Origin: Megamonas funiformis
Lineage (GTDB): Bacteria; Bacillota; Negativicutes; Selenomonadales; Selenomonadaceae
Reading direction: 5' to 3'
Assembly: GCF_010669225.1 (NCBI RefSeq)
Contig: NZ_CP048627.1
Coordinates: 1,997,292-2,061,291 of the forward strand
DNA length: 64,000 bases
The number at the start of each line of letters is the position of its first letter. The first letter of the stretch is position 1. Of this stretch, positions 55,203-64,000 are shown one piece after another. Made by a program: the position numbers and the translations under genes. The notes beneath the pieces are model-generated. The model had not been told where the DNA came from. It saw only the letters and a program-made list of their open reading frames with translations, and did not search any database.

Positions 55203-55213
55203 TCCAAAATGGA
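55203..55213. promoter_or_regulatory. Operator O3 (TCCA-AAA-TGGA)
   Basis: Related palindrome with a 3-bp spacer, just past the rightward start site and overlapping the GGAGG ribosome site, suited to autoregulation of the repressor. Confidence 0.6.
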
Positions 55214-55226
55214 GGAATAATATATT

Positions 55227-55745
55227 ATGGAATCCTTTAAACCTATATTGGAAAAAATAAAAAAAATAAAACAAGAAAAAGGTTATACTAATGAAGTTTT
55301 AGCTCAAAAATCAGGTATTCCCCTCAGTACTTTGAATAAGATTTTATCTTCTGTTATCAAAGATCCCAAAATTGGTACTCTTATAGCTATCACAGATGCT
55401 TTAGATGTTGATATAAATTCATTGATTTATGATAATCTAAATATAAAAGATAAACCCAATCCAAAAGCAACTGATAACTTAGAAAAACTAGCTAATGAAT
55501 ATAATCTAAATATAGATGATATATCTTTTATTACAAAATATATCAATTTACCAGCTAAAGATCGTCAACATTTTCTTTCTTTATTAAGATTATTGACTTC
55601 AAAAAATATTGACAATTCTCCCGTTTTAACAAAACCAGATCACAAATTAACTATAGAAGAAAAACGTAAAATTGTTGAATATGAATTAGATCTAGAAGAA
55701 AAAAACCAAACATTATTAGCTTCCATTTCTTCAAATGGTTCATAA
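55227..55745 (+). CDS. XRE-family helix-turn-helix repressor (CI-like)
   Basis: The 172-residue protein has an N-terminal XRE helix-turn-helix (residues 8-62: TNEVLAQKSGIPLSTLNKIL...IGTLIAITDALDVDINSL). A predicted helical C-terminal segment (about 80-172) contains LPAKDRQHFLSLLRLL and a charged end. There is no LexA/CI peptidase domain, so induction by RecA self-cleavage is not expected. GGAGG precedes the ATG and overlaps operator O3. It faces away from the Cro-like gene across shared operators, and by that layout likely controls both. No phage structural or integrase genes are seen nearby. Confidence 0.85.
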   Translation: MESFKPILEKIKKIKQEKGYTNEVLAQKSGIPLSTLNKILSSVIKDPKIGTLIAITDALDVDINSLIYDNLNIKDKPNPKATDNLEKLANEYNLNIDDISFITKYINLPAKDRQHFLSLLRLLTSKNIDNSPVLTKPDHKLTIEEKRKIVEYELDLEEKNQTLLASISSNGS

Positions 55746-55756
55746 AAATCCATTAA

Positions 55757-55796
55757 AAAAAGGCAGTTTATGAAATTAATCATAAACTGCCTTTTC
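55757..55796. terminator. Bidirectional terminator XRE / 55.8 kb exported gene
   Basis: AAAAGGCAGTTTATG (55757-55771) pairs with CATAAACTGCCTTTT (55781-55795), perfect over 15 bp with T-runs on both strands. Confidence 0.9.
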
Positions 55797-55808
55797 TACT
55801 ATTATTTT

Positions 55809-56255
55809 TTATTTATTTATCCCAAAATAATCTGCTAAAATCAGCGTTGCATTATATTGTGGTTGATCAAAAGAACGACTGCTTAATTGGAACCAGCCAT
55901 TGCCATTTCCTCTAGCACTAGCAACATACATTTCATCATTTACAAATCTTATCATCGTTTTATAAGTGAATTTTGTTGTTTTATCCCCATCTACCATCAC
56001 AACATCATAAGAAAATACTGCTGTTTTGGTATTTTCTTCAACTTTTTCTTCTTGCTCAATAATTTTTGCTGAAGATACGTCAACATATCTATTTACACCG
56101 TTTTGTGAAAATGCTAATGGATAATTTGTATCATTATTCCAATAGCTAGCTGGAGTATATAATGCTGAAGCTTCAGCCATGGAAAAACTATTTGCCGTTA
56201 AAGCAAATATACATAAGGTAATAACCATCATAAAGTATTTAACTATTTTTTTCAT
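55809..56255 (-). CDS. Exported protein of unknown function
   Basis: The 148-residue product has a signal peptide (residues 1-30, MKKIVKYFMMVITLCIFALTANS and MAEASA). One small domain follows, with alternating strands (RYVDVSSAKIIEQ; KTAVFSYDVVMVDGDKTTKFTYKTMIRFVNDEMYVASA) and an aromatic end (WFQLSSRSFDQPQYNATLILADYF). The VDxSSAKI plus TxFxY pattern resembles exported proteins in Negativicutes that I cannot name. It should be periplasmic or surface exposed. It is monocistronic between two terminators. Confidence 0.75.
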   Translation of the reverse strand: MKKIVKYFMMVITLCIFALTANSFSMAEASALYTPASYWNNDTNYPLAFSQNGVNRYVDVSSAKIIEQEEKVEENTKTAVFSYDVVMVDGDKTTKFTYKTMIRFVNDEMYVASARGNGNGWFQLSSRSFDQPQYNATLILADYFGINK

Positions 56256-56346
56256 AATAAAGTTCCTTTCTTATTATGACCGATACAAAATTATATCCTA
56301 ACTTAATCATATCTTGTTTATCATCACAAGTCAATACAAGTCAATA

Positions 56347-56387
56347 AAAACAAAAAGAGCCTTTAGATTATAAAATCCAAAGACTCT
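56347..56387 (-). terminator. Terminator of the rRNA-tRNA operon
   Basis: AGAGCCTTTAGATT (56356-56369) pairs imperfectly with ATCCAAAGACTCT (56375-56387); the minus strand continues into T5-G-T5, directly after tRNA-Ser. Confidence 0.88.
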
Positions 56388-56399
56388 ACATTTTTAAAG

Positions 56400-56489
56400 T
56401 GGCGGAGCGAGAGAGATTCGAACTCTCGCACGGCGAAGCCGCCTAACGATTTAGCAAACCGTCCTCTTCAGCCTCTTGAGTATCGCTCC
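56400..56489 (-). tRNA. tRNA-Ser (GCT)
   Basis: A type II tRNA of 90 nt with encoded CCA. The acceptor GGAGCGA pairs with TCGCTCC. Anticodon loop TTTGCTAAA gives GCT. The long variable arm GGCGGCTTCGCCG is typical of serine tRNA. Last gene of the rRNA operon. Confidence 0.95.
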
Positions 56490-56536
56490 ATGATATAAAA
56501 TTTTAATAAAACTTAATGGAATACTGTATGCTATAA

Positions 56537-56612
56537 TGGCAGGGGCAGTAGGACTTGAACCCACAACCAATGGTTTTGGAGACCACTACTCTACCAATTG
56601 AGCTATACCCCT
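56537..56612 (-). tRNA. tRNA-Trp (CCA)
   Basis: A 76-nt tRNA with encoded CCA. Acceptor AGGGGTA pairs with TGCCCCT; the anticodon loop CTCCAAA gives CCA; the T-arm GGGTTCAAGTCC is canonical. Confidence 0.95.
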
Positions 56613-56619
56613 AATTTAA

Positions 56620-56697
56620 TGGGGCGACTAGTGGGGATCGAACCCACGCAATAACGGAGCCACAATCCGCCGTGTTGACCGCTTCACCATAGCCGCC
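56620..56697 (-). tRNA. tRNA-His (GTG)
   Basis: A 78-nt tRNA with encoded CCA. Anticodon loop ATTGTGG gives GTG. The extra 5' G pairs with C73, giving the eight-base-pair acceptor that marks tRNA-His. Confidence 0.95.
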
Positions 56698-56726
56698 ATA
56701 TTCCATTATAATGAGCCTAAAGGCTC

Positions 56727-56843
56727 TAACTGGCAACTTCCTATCCTCCCAGCACGTCTCCATGCAAGTACTTTTGGCCTCTAAATGCTTAACTACTGTG
56801 TTCGGTATGGGTACAGGTGGAACCATTTAGGCATCGTCACCAG
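56727..56843 (-). rRNA. rrf: 5S ribosomal RNA
   Basis: A transcript of about 117 nt starting CTGGTGACGATGCC, with the conserved CACCTGTACCCATACCGAAC and the closing GTTGCCAG. It lies about 90 bp after the 23S gene. Ends are placed by stem pairing and may be off by a few bases. Confidence 0.95.
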
Positions 56844-56931
56844 ATATTCTCTTTTTCTTTTTTGAAAGATATTAATCTTTCAAAACCACTCAGAAGATTA
56901 CTTTGCTCCAAGTCATTTCTTTTTTAAGTTA

Positions 56932-59845
<2,914 letters not shown>

Positions 59846-60061
59846 GTCATTTGCGTTTGTCTTCGCTAATGTAATTTGTTTAAATCCTAAAATGCTTGGT
59901 TCAATCCACTTTAAACTCATAAGAGAAGCTAATTCTTTTAATGAGGTTAGAACTTTTGTTCTAACTATAGTATCTGTAAATGATAAATCATTAACAGCCT
60001 ACTCATATGGTGAATTTGTTTTTTGCATTTCTTCTTCTGTGTAGTTTTCAAAGATCAATAA
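59846..60061 (-). other. tRNA-Ile to 23S spacer with processing signals
   Basis: Contains the conserved pre-23S element GATCTTTGAAAACT (about 60043-60056) usually found in 16S-23S spacers and a perfect hairpin GTTAGAAC/GTTCTAAC (59946-59965). No tRNA-Ala is present. The spacer is that of a normal rRNA operon although no 16S gene precedes it. Confidence 0.75.
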
Positions 60062-60138
<77 letters not shown>

Positions 60139-60197
60139 ATATTCTTATGTTCAAGCCGTTTGGCTTTTTTCTTGTTGGCTCACGAGCCAGCTTCTAT

Positions 60198-60226
60198 AGT
60201 ATATTAAATAATGAGCCTCTTGTCAA
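60198..60226 (-). promoter_or_regulatory. Promoter of the 16S-less rRNA operon
   Basis: TTGACA (60221-60226) and TATACT (60198-60203) on the minus strand are exactly 17 bp apart. The start would be near 60190, about 52 bp before tRNA-Ile. The perfect -35 box fits a strong rRNA promoter. The palindrome GGCTCGTGAGCC lies in the early leader. Confidence 0.85.
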
Positions 60227-60379
60227 CACTTTTTTTGATTTTTTTTTTATATTTTTATAAAAACTATAAAAAGCTTTATATTTCAAGTGTTTTTAATCAT
60301 CGAAAAGTGTTTTTTCTTTCTCTTTTTTATGCTAAAATCTATTTAAATTCACTTTATGATTATTTATAGAGGTTATATT
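60227..60379. other. AT-rich divergent spacer rRNA operon / kinase-like gene
   Basis: Contains T-runs on the plus strand and an extended -10 (TGCTAAAAT, TAAAAT at 60333-60338) that could drive the kinase-like gene; the -35 is poor. There is no trace of a 16S sequence. Confidence 0.5.
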
Positions 60380-61804
60380 ATGTCAAAACTTATCAATAAA
60401 ATTTTATTAATCATGTCCACAATACTCATTTTATTCGTTGTTTCGTTTAGTGCAGTATTTGGCTATCTATTCTTTCAACATTCTCAAAACATAGAAAGCA
60501 GTCGTTTAGAAAGCACAGCTTTATCTTTAGCTGATATTTTGAGTAAGTCTACAGGTAACAATCCTTTAAATAATATATATAACGCTAATGTTTTGCAATT
60601 AGTAAATATATTAGAACAAGGTGAAATATGGCTTGTAGATAAAAATACACTGCAAATTGTAGGTTCTCGCTTTAATCCAGCATTAACTTATGACCAACTT
60701 CCAGCTCAAGCAGCCAATGACCTTCAATCCATTTTAAACGGTCAAAATATTCGCACTCAAACCTTTAATATATATACACAGCCACATTATACTACAGTTG
60801 GTGTTCCTATATATGATAGTGAAGGTAATGTCAAAGGAGCATTGCTGTTTCATAGCAAAATGCCTACATTAAAATTCAGTTGGTATGATGGAATTGCTTT
60901 AATGCTATTTTGTTCTATAGTTCTATTTGTAATTTTAATACTTCTCTTAAAAGTTCTCCTAAAAAAATACGTTTTACCTTTAGAAGTATTAAATCAATTT
61001 ATTGAAAAGATTTTGCACCATAATTATACTTCCCATATAAAAACAAAAGCTAATGATGAGATAGCTCAACTAGCTCAAAACTTAAATCGTCTTTCTTTAT
61101 ATTTACAAAATCTCGAAACTACATCTAAAGCTAAAGCTCAATCTGATAATAATTTAATCATAAAAACAGCTTATAAACTCCATACACCTTTAAAAGAATT
61201 AAAACATGATATACAAGAATTAGCTCAAAAAAAATCCAATATACCTGAGCCATATTTAAAACAAATGCAAAAAAATATTGATAAACTAGATATGATTGCT
61301 AGTAATCTTTTAGATTTATCTCAATTAGATAATAAAGATTTTACACTTCAAAAAGATTTGCTCAATTTAATAGAAATTCTTCAAGATAGTATAAAAGCTC
61401 GTGAAAAAGTAGCTAAGGAACAAAATATAAAGATAGATTTAAAAATAAGTCTAGCTAAAGAAATCATTTTATTTACAGGAGATAAAAATCGTCTTAAACA
61501 AATGTTTTGTGAAACTTTAGATAAAGCACTTCAAATCTATCCTCAAAAAAGTGATTTAATCATAAAGATTTTAGAAGATGATAACAATTATTATATCTAT
61601 ATGCAAAACAATAATGATGAAATATCTGTCGAACACCTACCAGAAATGTTCCCTCAATTTTATCAGACCGCAGAAGATGATACTATCTTAAATAGCATTG
61701 AACTAAAAATTGCCCAACATCTAGCTAGTTTACATCAAATAAAATTGACAACAGAAAAACAGTCTGATAAATATACTGTTTTTAAATTTACAATTAGCAA
61801 ATAA
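60380..61804 (+). CDS. Degenerate sensor histidine kinase-like protein
   Basis: The 474-residue membrane protein has kinase architecture: TM1 (about 8-32), an extracytoplasmic sensor region (33-168), TM2 (about 170-194), HAMP (195-250), DHp helices (255-315) and a CA-like domain (320-474). The DHp motif reads TAYKLHTPL, so Tyr265 replaces the phosphoacceptor His of the usual SHELRTPL. In the N-box, ETLDKAL (378-384) lacks both Asn. The G1 region is NNNDEIS and G2 is NSIELKIA, without glycines. ATP binding and autophosphorylation seem lost although the frame is intact. No response regulator is adjacent. ATG 60380 follows GAGG. Confidence 0.88.
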   Translation: MSKLINKILLIMSTILILFVVSFSAVFGYLFFQHSQNIESSRLESTALSLADILSKSTGNNPLNNIYNANVLQLVNILEQGEIWLVDKNTLQIVGSRFNPALTYDQLPAQAANDLQSILNGQNIRTQTFNIYTQPHYTTVGVPIYDSEGNVKGALLFHSKMPTLKFSWYDGIALMLFCSIVLFVILILLLKVLLKKYVLPLEVLNQFIEKILHHNYTSHIKTKANDEIAQLAQNLNRLSLYLQNLETTSKAKAQSDNNLIIKTAYKLHTPLKELKHDIQELAQKKSNIPEPYLKQMQKNIDKLDMIASNLLDLSQLDNKDFTLQKDLLNLIEILQDSIKAREKVAKEQNIKIDLKISLAKEIILFTGDKNRLKQMFCETLDKALQIYPQKSDLIIKILEDDNNYYIYMQNNNDEISVEHLPEMFPQFYQTAEDDTILNSIELKIAQHLASLHQIKLTTEKQSDKYTVFKFTISK

Positions 61805-61807
61805 AAT

Positions 61808-61886
61808 AAAAAACTCATTTCAATATTTAAATTAACTATGAAAATATATCTTTTTTATAGTCAATTTCATTGAAATGAGTTTTTTT
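61808..61886. terminator. Bidirectional terminator kinase-like gene / modC
   Basis: AAAAACTCATTTCAAT (61809-61824) pairs with ATTGAAATGAGTTTTT (61869-61884) across a loop of about 44 nt, with T-runs on both strands. Confidence 0.75.
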
Positions 61887-61887
61887 A

Positions 61888-62943
61888 TTACTTATCTAAA
61901 AGAAAAATCTTATCTTGAGGTAATTTTACATATATAGTATCGCCAATTCTTTTATTATTTTGCCAATACTCTTTGCTGACTTCTAAACGAATGGCTTGTT
62001 TAGCATTTTCTTTTCTCAACATTATAACTATGCTAAAAATATTTTCTACTAATTCATCAATGATGACTTCTTCTACATTTATATCTTTTTTTCTTTCTTT
62101 ATCATCAACTATCATTAATTCATGGGCTCTAATGCCTATGTATCTATCTTTATCACTTATTTCACTAGTAACTGTTAAATCTATATTCCAATCAATAGCT
62201 CTACATAAATACTTGTCTATTTTCTCTATGCGTGAATGATTTTTACAACCACTCAATTTAGAAGCAGCTATTGAATTTGGTTTTTCAAATAAATCTTTTT
62301 TAGTGCTAAAAGACACAGTTTTTCCTTGTGATAATACCATAATTTCATCACAAAAACGATAAATTTCATCTCTATTATGGGAAACGAATAATACATTTTT
62401 ACCATAAAGCTTTAAAACTTTTGCTAATTCTAATTCAACTTGCCATTTCAAAAAATCATCTAAAGCCGAAAATGGTTCATCTAACATTAATATATCAGGC
62501 TGTGAAGCAAAAATTCTAGCTAATGCTACTCTTTGTTGTTGCCCTCCTGATAAATTTTTAGGATAAGCCTTTTTTAAATTTTCTAAATGAAAAATTTTTA
62601 AATACTTAGCTATAATTTCTTTTTGCTCTTCTTTAATTTTTATACCTACAGCAATATTTTCTTCAACATTCATATGAGGAAATAACGCATAATTTTGAAA
62701 TAAATAGCCTATATTTCGCTTTTGTGGTGATAAATTAATCTTTTTTTCACTATCAAACAAAACTCTACCATTGAGAATTATTTTACCTTCATCTGGTGTT
62801 TCTATCCCTGCAATACATTTTAAAGTCATACTCTTACCACAACCAGATGCACCTAATACACCTAAAATTCCTTTTTCAGTGTAAAAATTCACATCTAAAC
62901 TAAAATCAGGATAATATTTTTTTATTGCTACTTCTAAAGCCAT
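61888..62943 (-). CDS. modC: Molybdate ABC transporter ATPase ModC
   Basis: The 351-residue ATPase has Walker A GASGCGKSMT (residues 32-41), Q-loop LFQNYALFPHM, signature NLSGGQQQRVALARIF, Walker B ILMLDEPFSALD and switch VSHNRDE. The C-terminal part (about 230-351) is a TOBE/MOP-like regulatory domain. It energises molybdate (or tungstate) uptake with ModB and ModA. It starts 10 bp after modB. The residue Met in place of Thr after the Walker A Ser is unusual but conservative. Confidence 0.92.
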   Translation of the reverse strand: MALEVAIKKYYPDFSLDVNFYTEKGILGVLGASGCGKSMTLKCIAGIETPDEGKIILNGRVLFDSEKKINLSPQKRNIGYLFQNYALFPHMNVEENIAVGIKIKEEQKEIIAKYLKIFHLENLKKAYPKNLSGGQQQRVALARIFASQPDILMLDEPFSALDDFLKWQVELELAKVLKLYGKNVLFVSHNRDEIYRFCDEIMVLSQGKTVSFSTKKDLFEKPNSIAASKLSGCKNHSRIEKIDKYLCRAIDWNIDLTVTSEISDKDRYIGIRAHELMIVDDKERKKDINVEEVIIDELVENIFSIVIMLRKENAKQAIRLEVSKEYWQNNKRIGDTIYVKLPQDKIFLLDK

Positions 62944-62953
62944 TTACTTCACC

Positions 62954-63616
62954 TCAACTATTGACTTTTTGTTGCTGTTTTAACCAATAATTCATCAATA
63001 CCATTACCATTAATGATACAACAATTATTATCCCTGCCCAAACAAAAGCCGTTTCTTGGTCATTTGCTTGCACTGCTGAATAAATAGCTGTAGACATTGT
63101 CTGCGTTTTTCCTGGAATATTACCCGCTAGCATAATTGTCGCTCCAAATTCACCTAAAGCCCTAGCAAAAGATAAAATTGCACCTGCTAATATACCGGAT
63201 TTTGCCAAAGGTAATATAATCTTCCAAAAGATTTTTTCTTCACTCATACCTAAAGTTCTCGCTGCAAAAATCAAATCTTTATCTATCTGCTCAAAAGCTC
63301 CACGCGTCGTTCTATACATCAATGGAAAAGAAACTACAACTGCTGTAATTACAGTAGCTGGCCAGGAAAAAATTATATTAATATCAAATACAGCTAAAAA
63401 TTGTCCAATAAAACTATTTTTTCCTAAAAATAACAATAAGAAAAAACCCACTACAGTAGGAGGCAAAACTAAAGGTAAAGTGATGATGCCATCTATAAAT
63501 CCTTGATATTTTTTTAATTTGCAAATAAATCTAGCTGCATATATACCTAAAATAAAAGTAATTATTGTAGCAAGTCCCGCTGTTTTTAAGGAAATATATA
63601 ATGGAGAAAAATCCAT
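62954..63616 (-). CDS. modB: Molybdate ABC transporter permease ModB
   Basis: The 220-residue permease has five or six membrane segments and the EAA loop ARTLGMSEEKIFWKIILPLAKSGILAGAI, preceded by PLVLPPTVVGFFLL, as in ModB. ARALGEFGATIMLAGNIPG is also characteristic. It dimerises and couples to ModC. It lies between modA and modC, and a hairpin in the 71-bp gap from modA probably sets different expression levels. Confidence 0.94.
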   Translation of the reverse strand: MDFSPLYISLKTAGLATIITFILGIYAARFICKLKKYQGFIDGIITLPLVLPPTVVGFFLLLFLGKNSFIGQFLAVFDINIIFSWPATVITAVVVSFPLMYRTTRGAFEQIDKDLIFAARTLGMSEEKIFWKIILPLAKSGILAGAILSFARALGEFGATIMLAGNIPGKTQTMSTAIYSAVQANDQETAFVWAGIIIVVSLMVMVLMNYWLKQQQKVNS

Positions 63617-63636
63617 ATTTTCACCTCAAATGAAAA

Positions 63637-63681
63637 TAGCGACAAGCTAAAGCATTAATCTGCTTTAATTTGTCGCTATAT
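63637..63681 (-). terminator. Intercistronic hairpin between modA and modB
   Basis: TAGCGACAA (63637-63645) pairs with TTGTCGCTA (63671-63679), with an inner stem TAAAGC/GCTTTA. A weak T-rich tail follows, so partial termination or mRNA protection is likely. Confidence 0.65.
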
Positions 63682-63687
63682 ATTTTA

Positions 63688-64000
63688 TTATTTTACGTTA
63701 AATCCATATTTTGCCAAAATATTTTTTTGTGCATCTTGAGATAAATATGCAATAAAATCTTTTGCTACATCTGGATTTTTAGAGGAATTTACCATCGCTA
63801 TTGGATAAACTACAGGTTTATGCGTATTTTCTGGTGCTTCCATCAATACTTTAACTTTATCAGAAATAGCTGCATCTGTAGCATAAACTATACCGCAATC
63901 TACTTCGCCTGTTTCTACCCAACCGAGAACTTGACGTACATCAGAAGCATATACTGCCTTCTGTTTCATAGCGTCTAGTATCTTTAAATTAGAGAAGATT
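63688..64000 (-). CDS. modA: Molybdate-binding periplasmic protein ModA, 5' part outside window
   Basis: The C-terminal 104 residues are visible: the frame remains open to the right edge, with IFSNLKILDAMKQKAVY preceding the first in-window Met. The sequence DVRQVLGWVETGEVDCGIVYATDAAISDKVKV and the ending AKDFIAYLSQDAQKNILAKYGF are typical of ModA. It captures molybdate in the periplasm for ModBC. Signal peptide and N-terminal lobe are off the window. Confidence 0.92.
   Translation of the reverse strand, partial: IFSNLKILDAMKQKAVYASDVRQVLGWVETGEVDCGIVYATDAAISDKVKVLMEAPENTHKPVVYPIAMVNSSKNPDVAKDFIAYLSQDAQKNILAKYGFNVK

Noticed and set aside
54774-55745. Prophage remnant
   Set aside because: Apart from the CI/Cro-like pair there is no integrase, attachment site, structural or lysis gene, and the flanking genes are adhesin-related.
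60380-61804. Ordinary active sensor kinase
   Set aside because: The phosphoacceptor His and the N, G1 and G2 residues are substituted, so an active call is not supported.

Overview
The window looks like a chromosomal segment of a low-GC, diderm Firmicute of the Negativicutes, most likely a Selenomonadaceae close to Megamonas. That is an inference from gene content and codon use, without a database search. Firmicute-type features (a T-box leucyl-tRNA synthetase leader, ribonuclease J, BofA, dnaX-ybaB-recR, GGAGG ribosome sites with frequent TTG starts) sit beside a trimeric autotransporter adhesin with a YadA-type outer-membrane anchor, which requires an outer membrane.

Layout. 1-5.3 kb: a livKHMGF branched-chain amino-acid ABC operon behind a consensus sigma-A promoter, followed by a CBS-ACT protein cut by the left edge. 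5.5-12 kb: release factor 3, a HIT-like protein, a flippase, a lipid kinase and a DMT exporter with two cre-like sites. 12-17 kb: ribonuclease J, hemW and lepA. 17-23 kb: brnQ, an Rrf2 regulator, T-box/leuS, a PepSY protein and a GNAT acetyltransferase. 23-30 kb: feoAB, a zinc-ribbon membrane protein, bofA-recR-ybaB-dnaX and the SRP RNA. 29.9-30.3 kb: two inverted copies of a structured intergenic repeat. 30.3-35.7 kb: a five-gene siroheme/tetrapyrrole operon (sirC-hemA-hemC-cobA/hemD-hemB). 36-46 kb: mgsA, a SIMPL protein, ychF, an LTA-synthase-like sulfatase, a YaeR-like VOC protein, two paralogous amino-acid permeases and a DAACS symporter. 46-48.8 kb: a deaminase, a GntR regulator and a nucleobase permease with a perfect palindromic operator.

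48.9-55.7 kb is the most distinctive region. A CI/Cro-like pair of small regulators faces away from shared control DNA containing three TCCA-N3/4-TGGA palindromes placed in or beside two near-consensus promoters. The leftward transcript would carry the Cro-like gene, a 1489-residue trimeric autotransporter and three small uncharacterised envelope or zinc-knuckle genes. This reads as a phage-style switch that controls a surface adhesin.

56.4-60.2 kb: an rRNA operon on the minus strand in the order tRNA-Ile, 23S, 5S, tRNA-His, tRNA-Trp, tRNA-Ser. It has no 16S gene; a consensus promoter lies directly upstream of tRNA-Ile, so 16S and 23S appear unlinked here. 60.4-61.8 kb: an intact histidine-kinase-like protein whose phosphoacceptor and ATP-binding motifs are all degenerate. 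61.9-64 kb: modABC molybdate transport, with modA cut by the right edge.

Most genes are on the minus strand and many operons end in clear hairpin terminators. The window is rich in branched-chain amino-acid functions (livKHMGF, brnQ, T-box leuS) and in amino-acid and nucleobase uptake, consistent with a gut fermenter.
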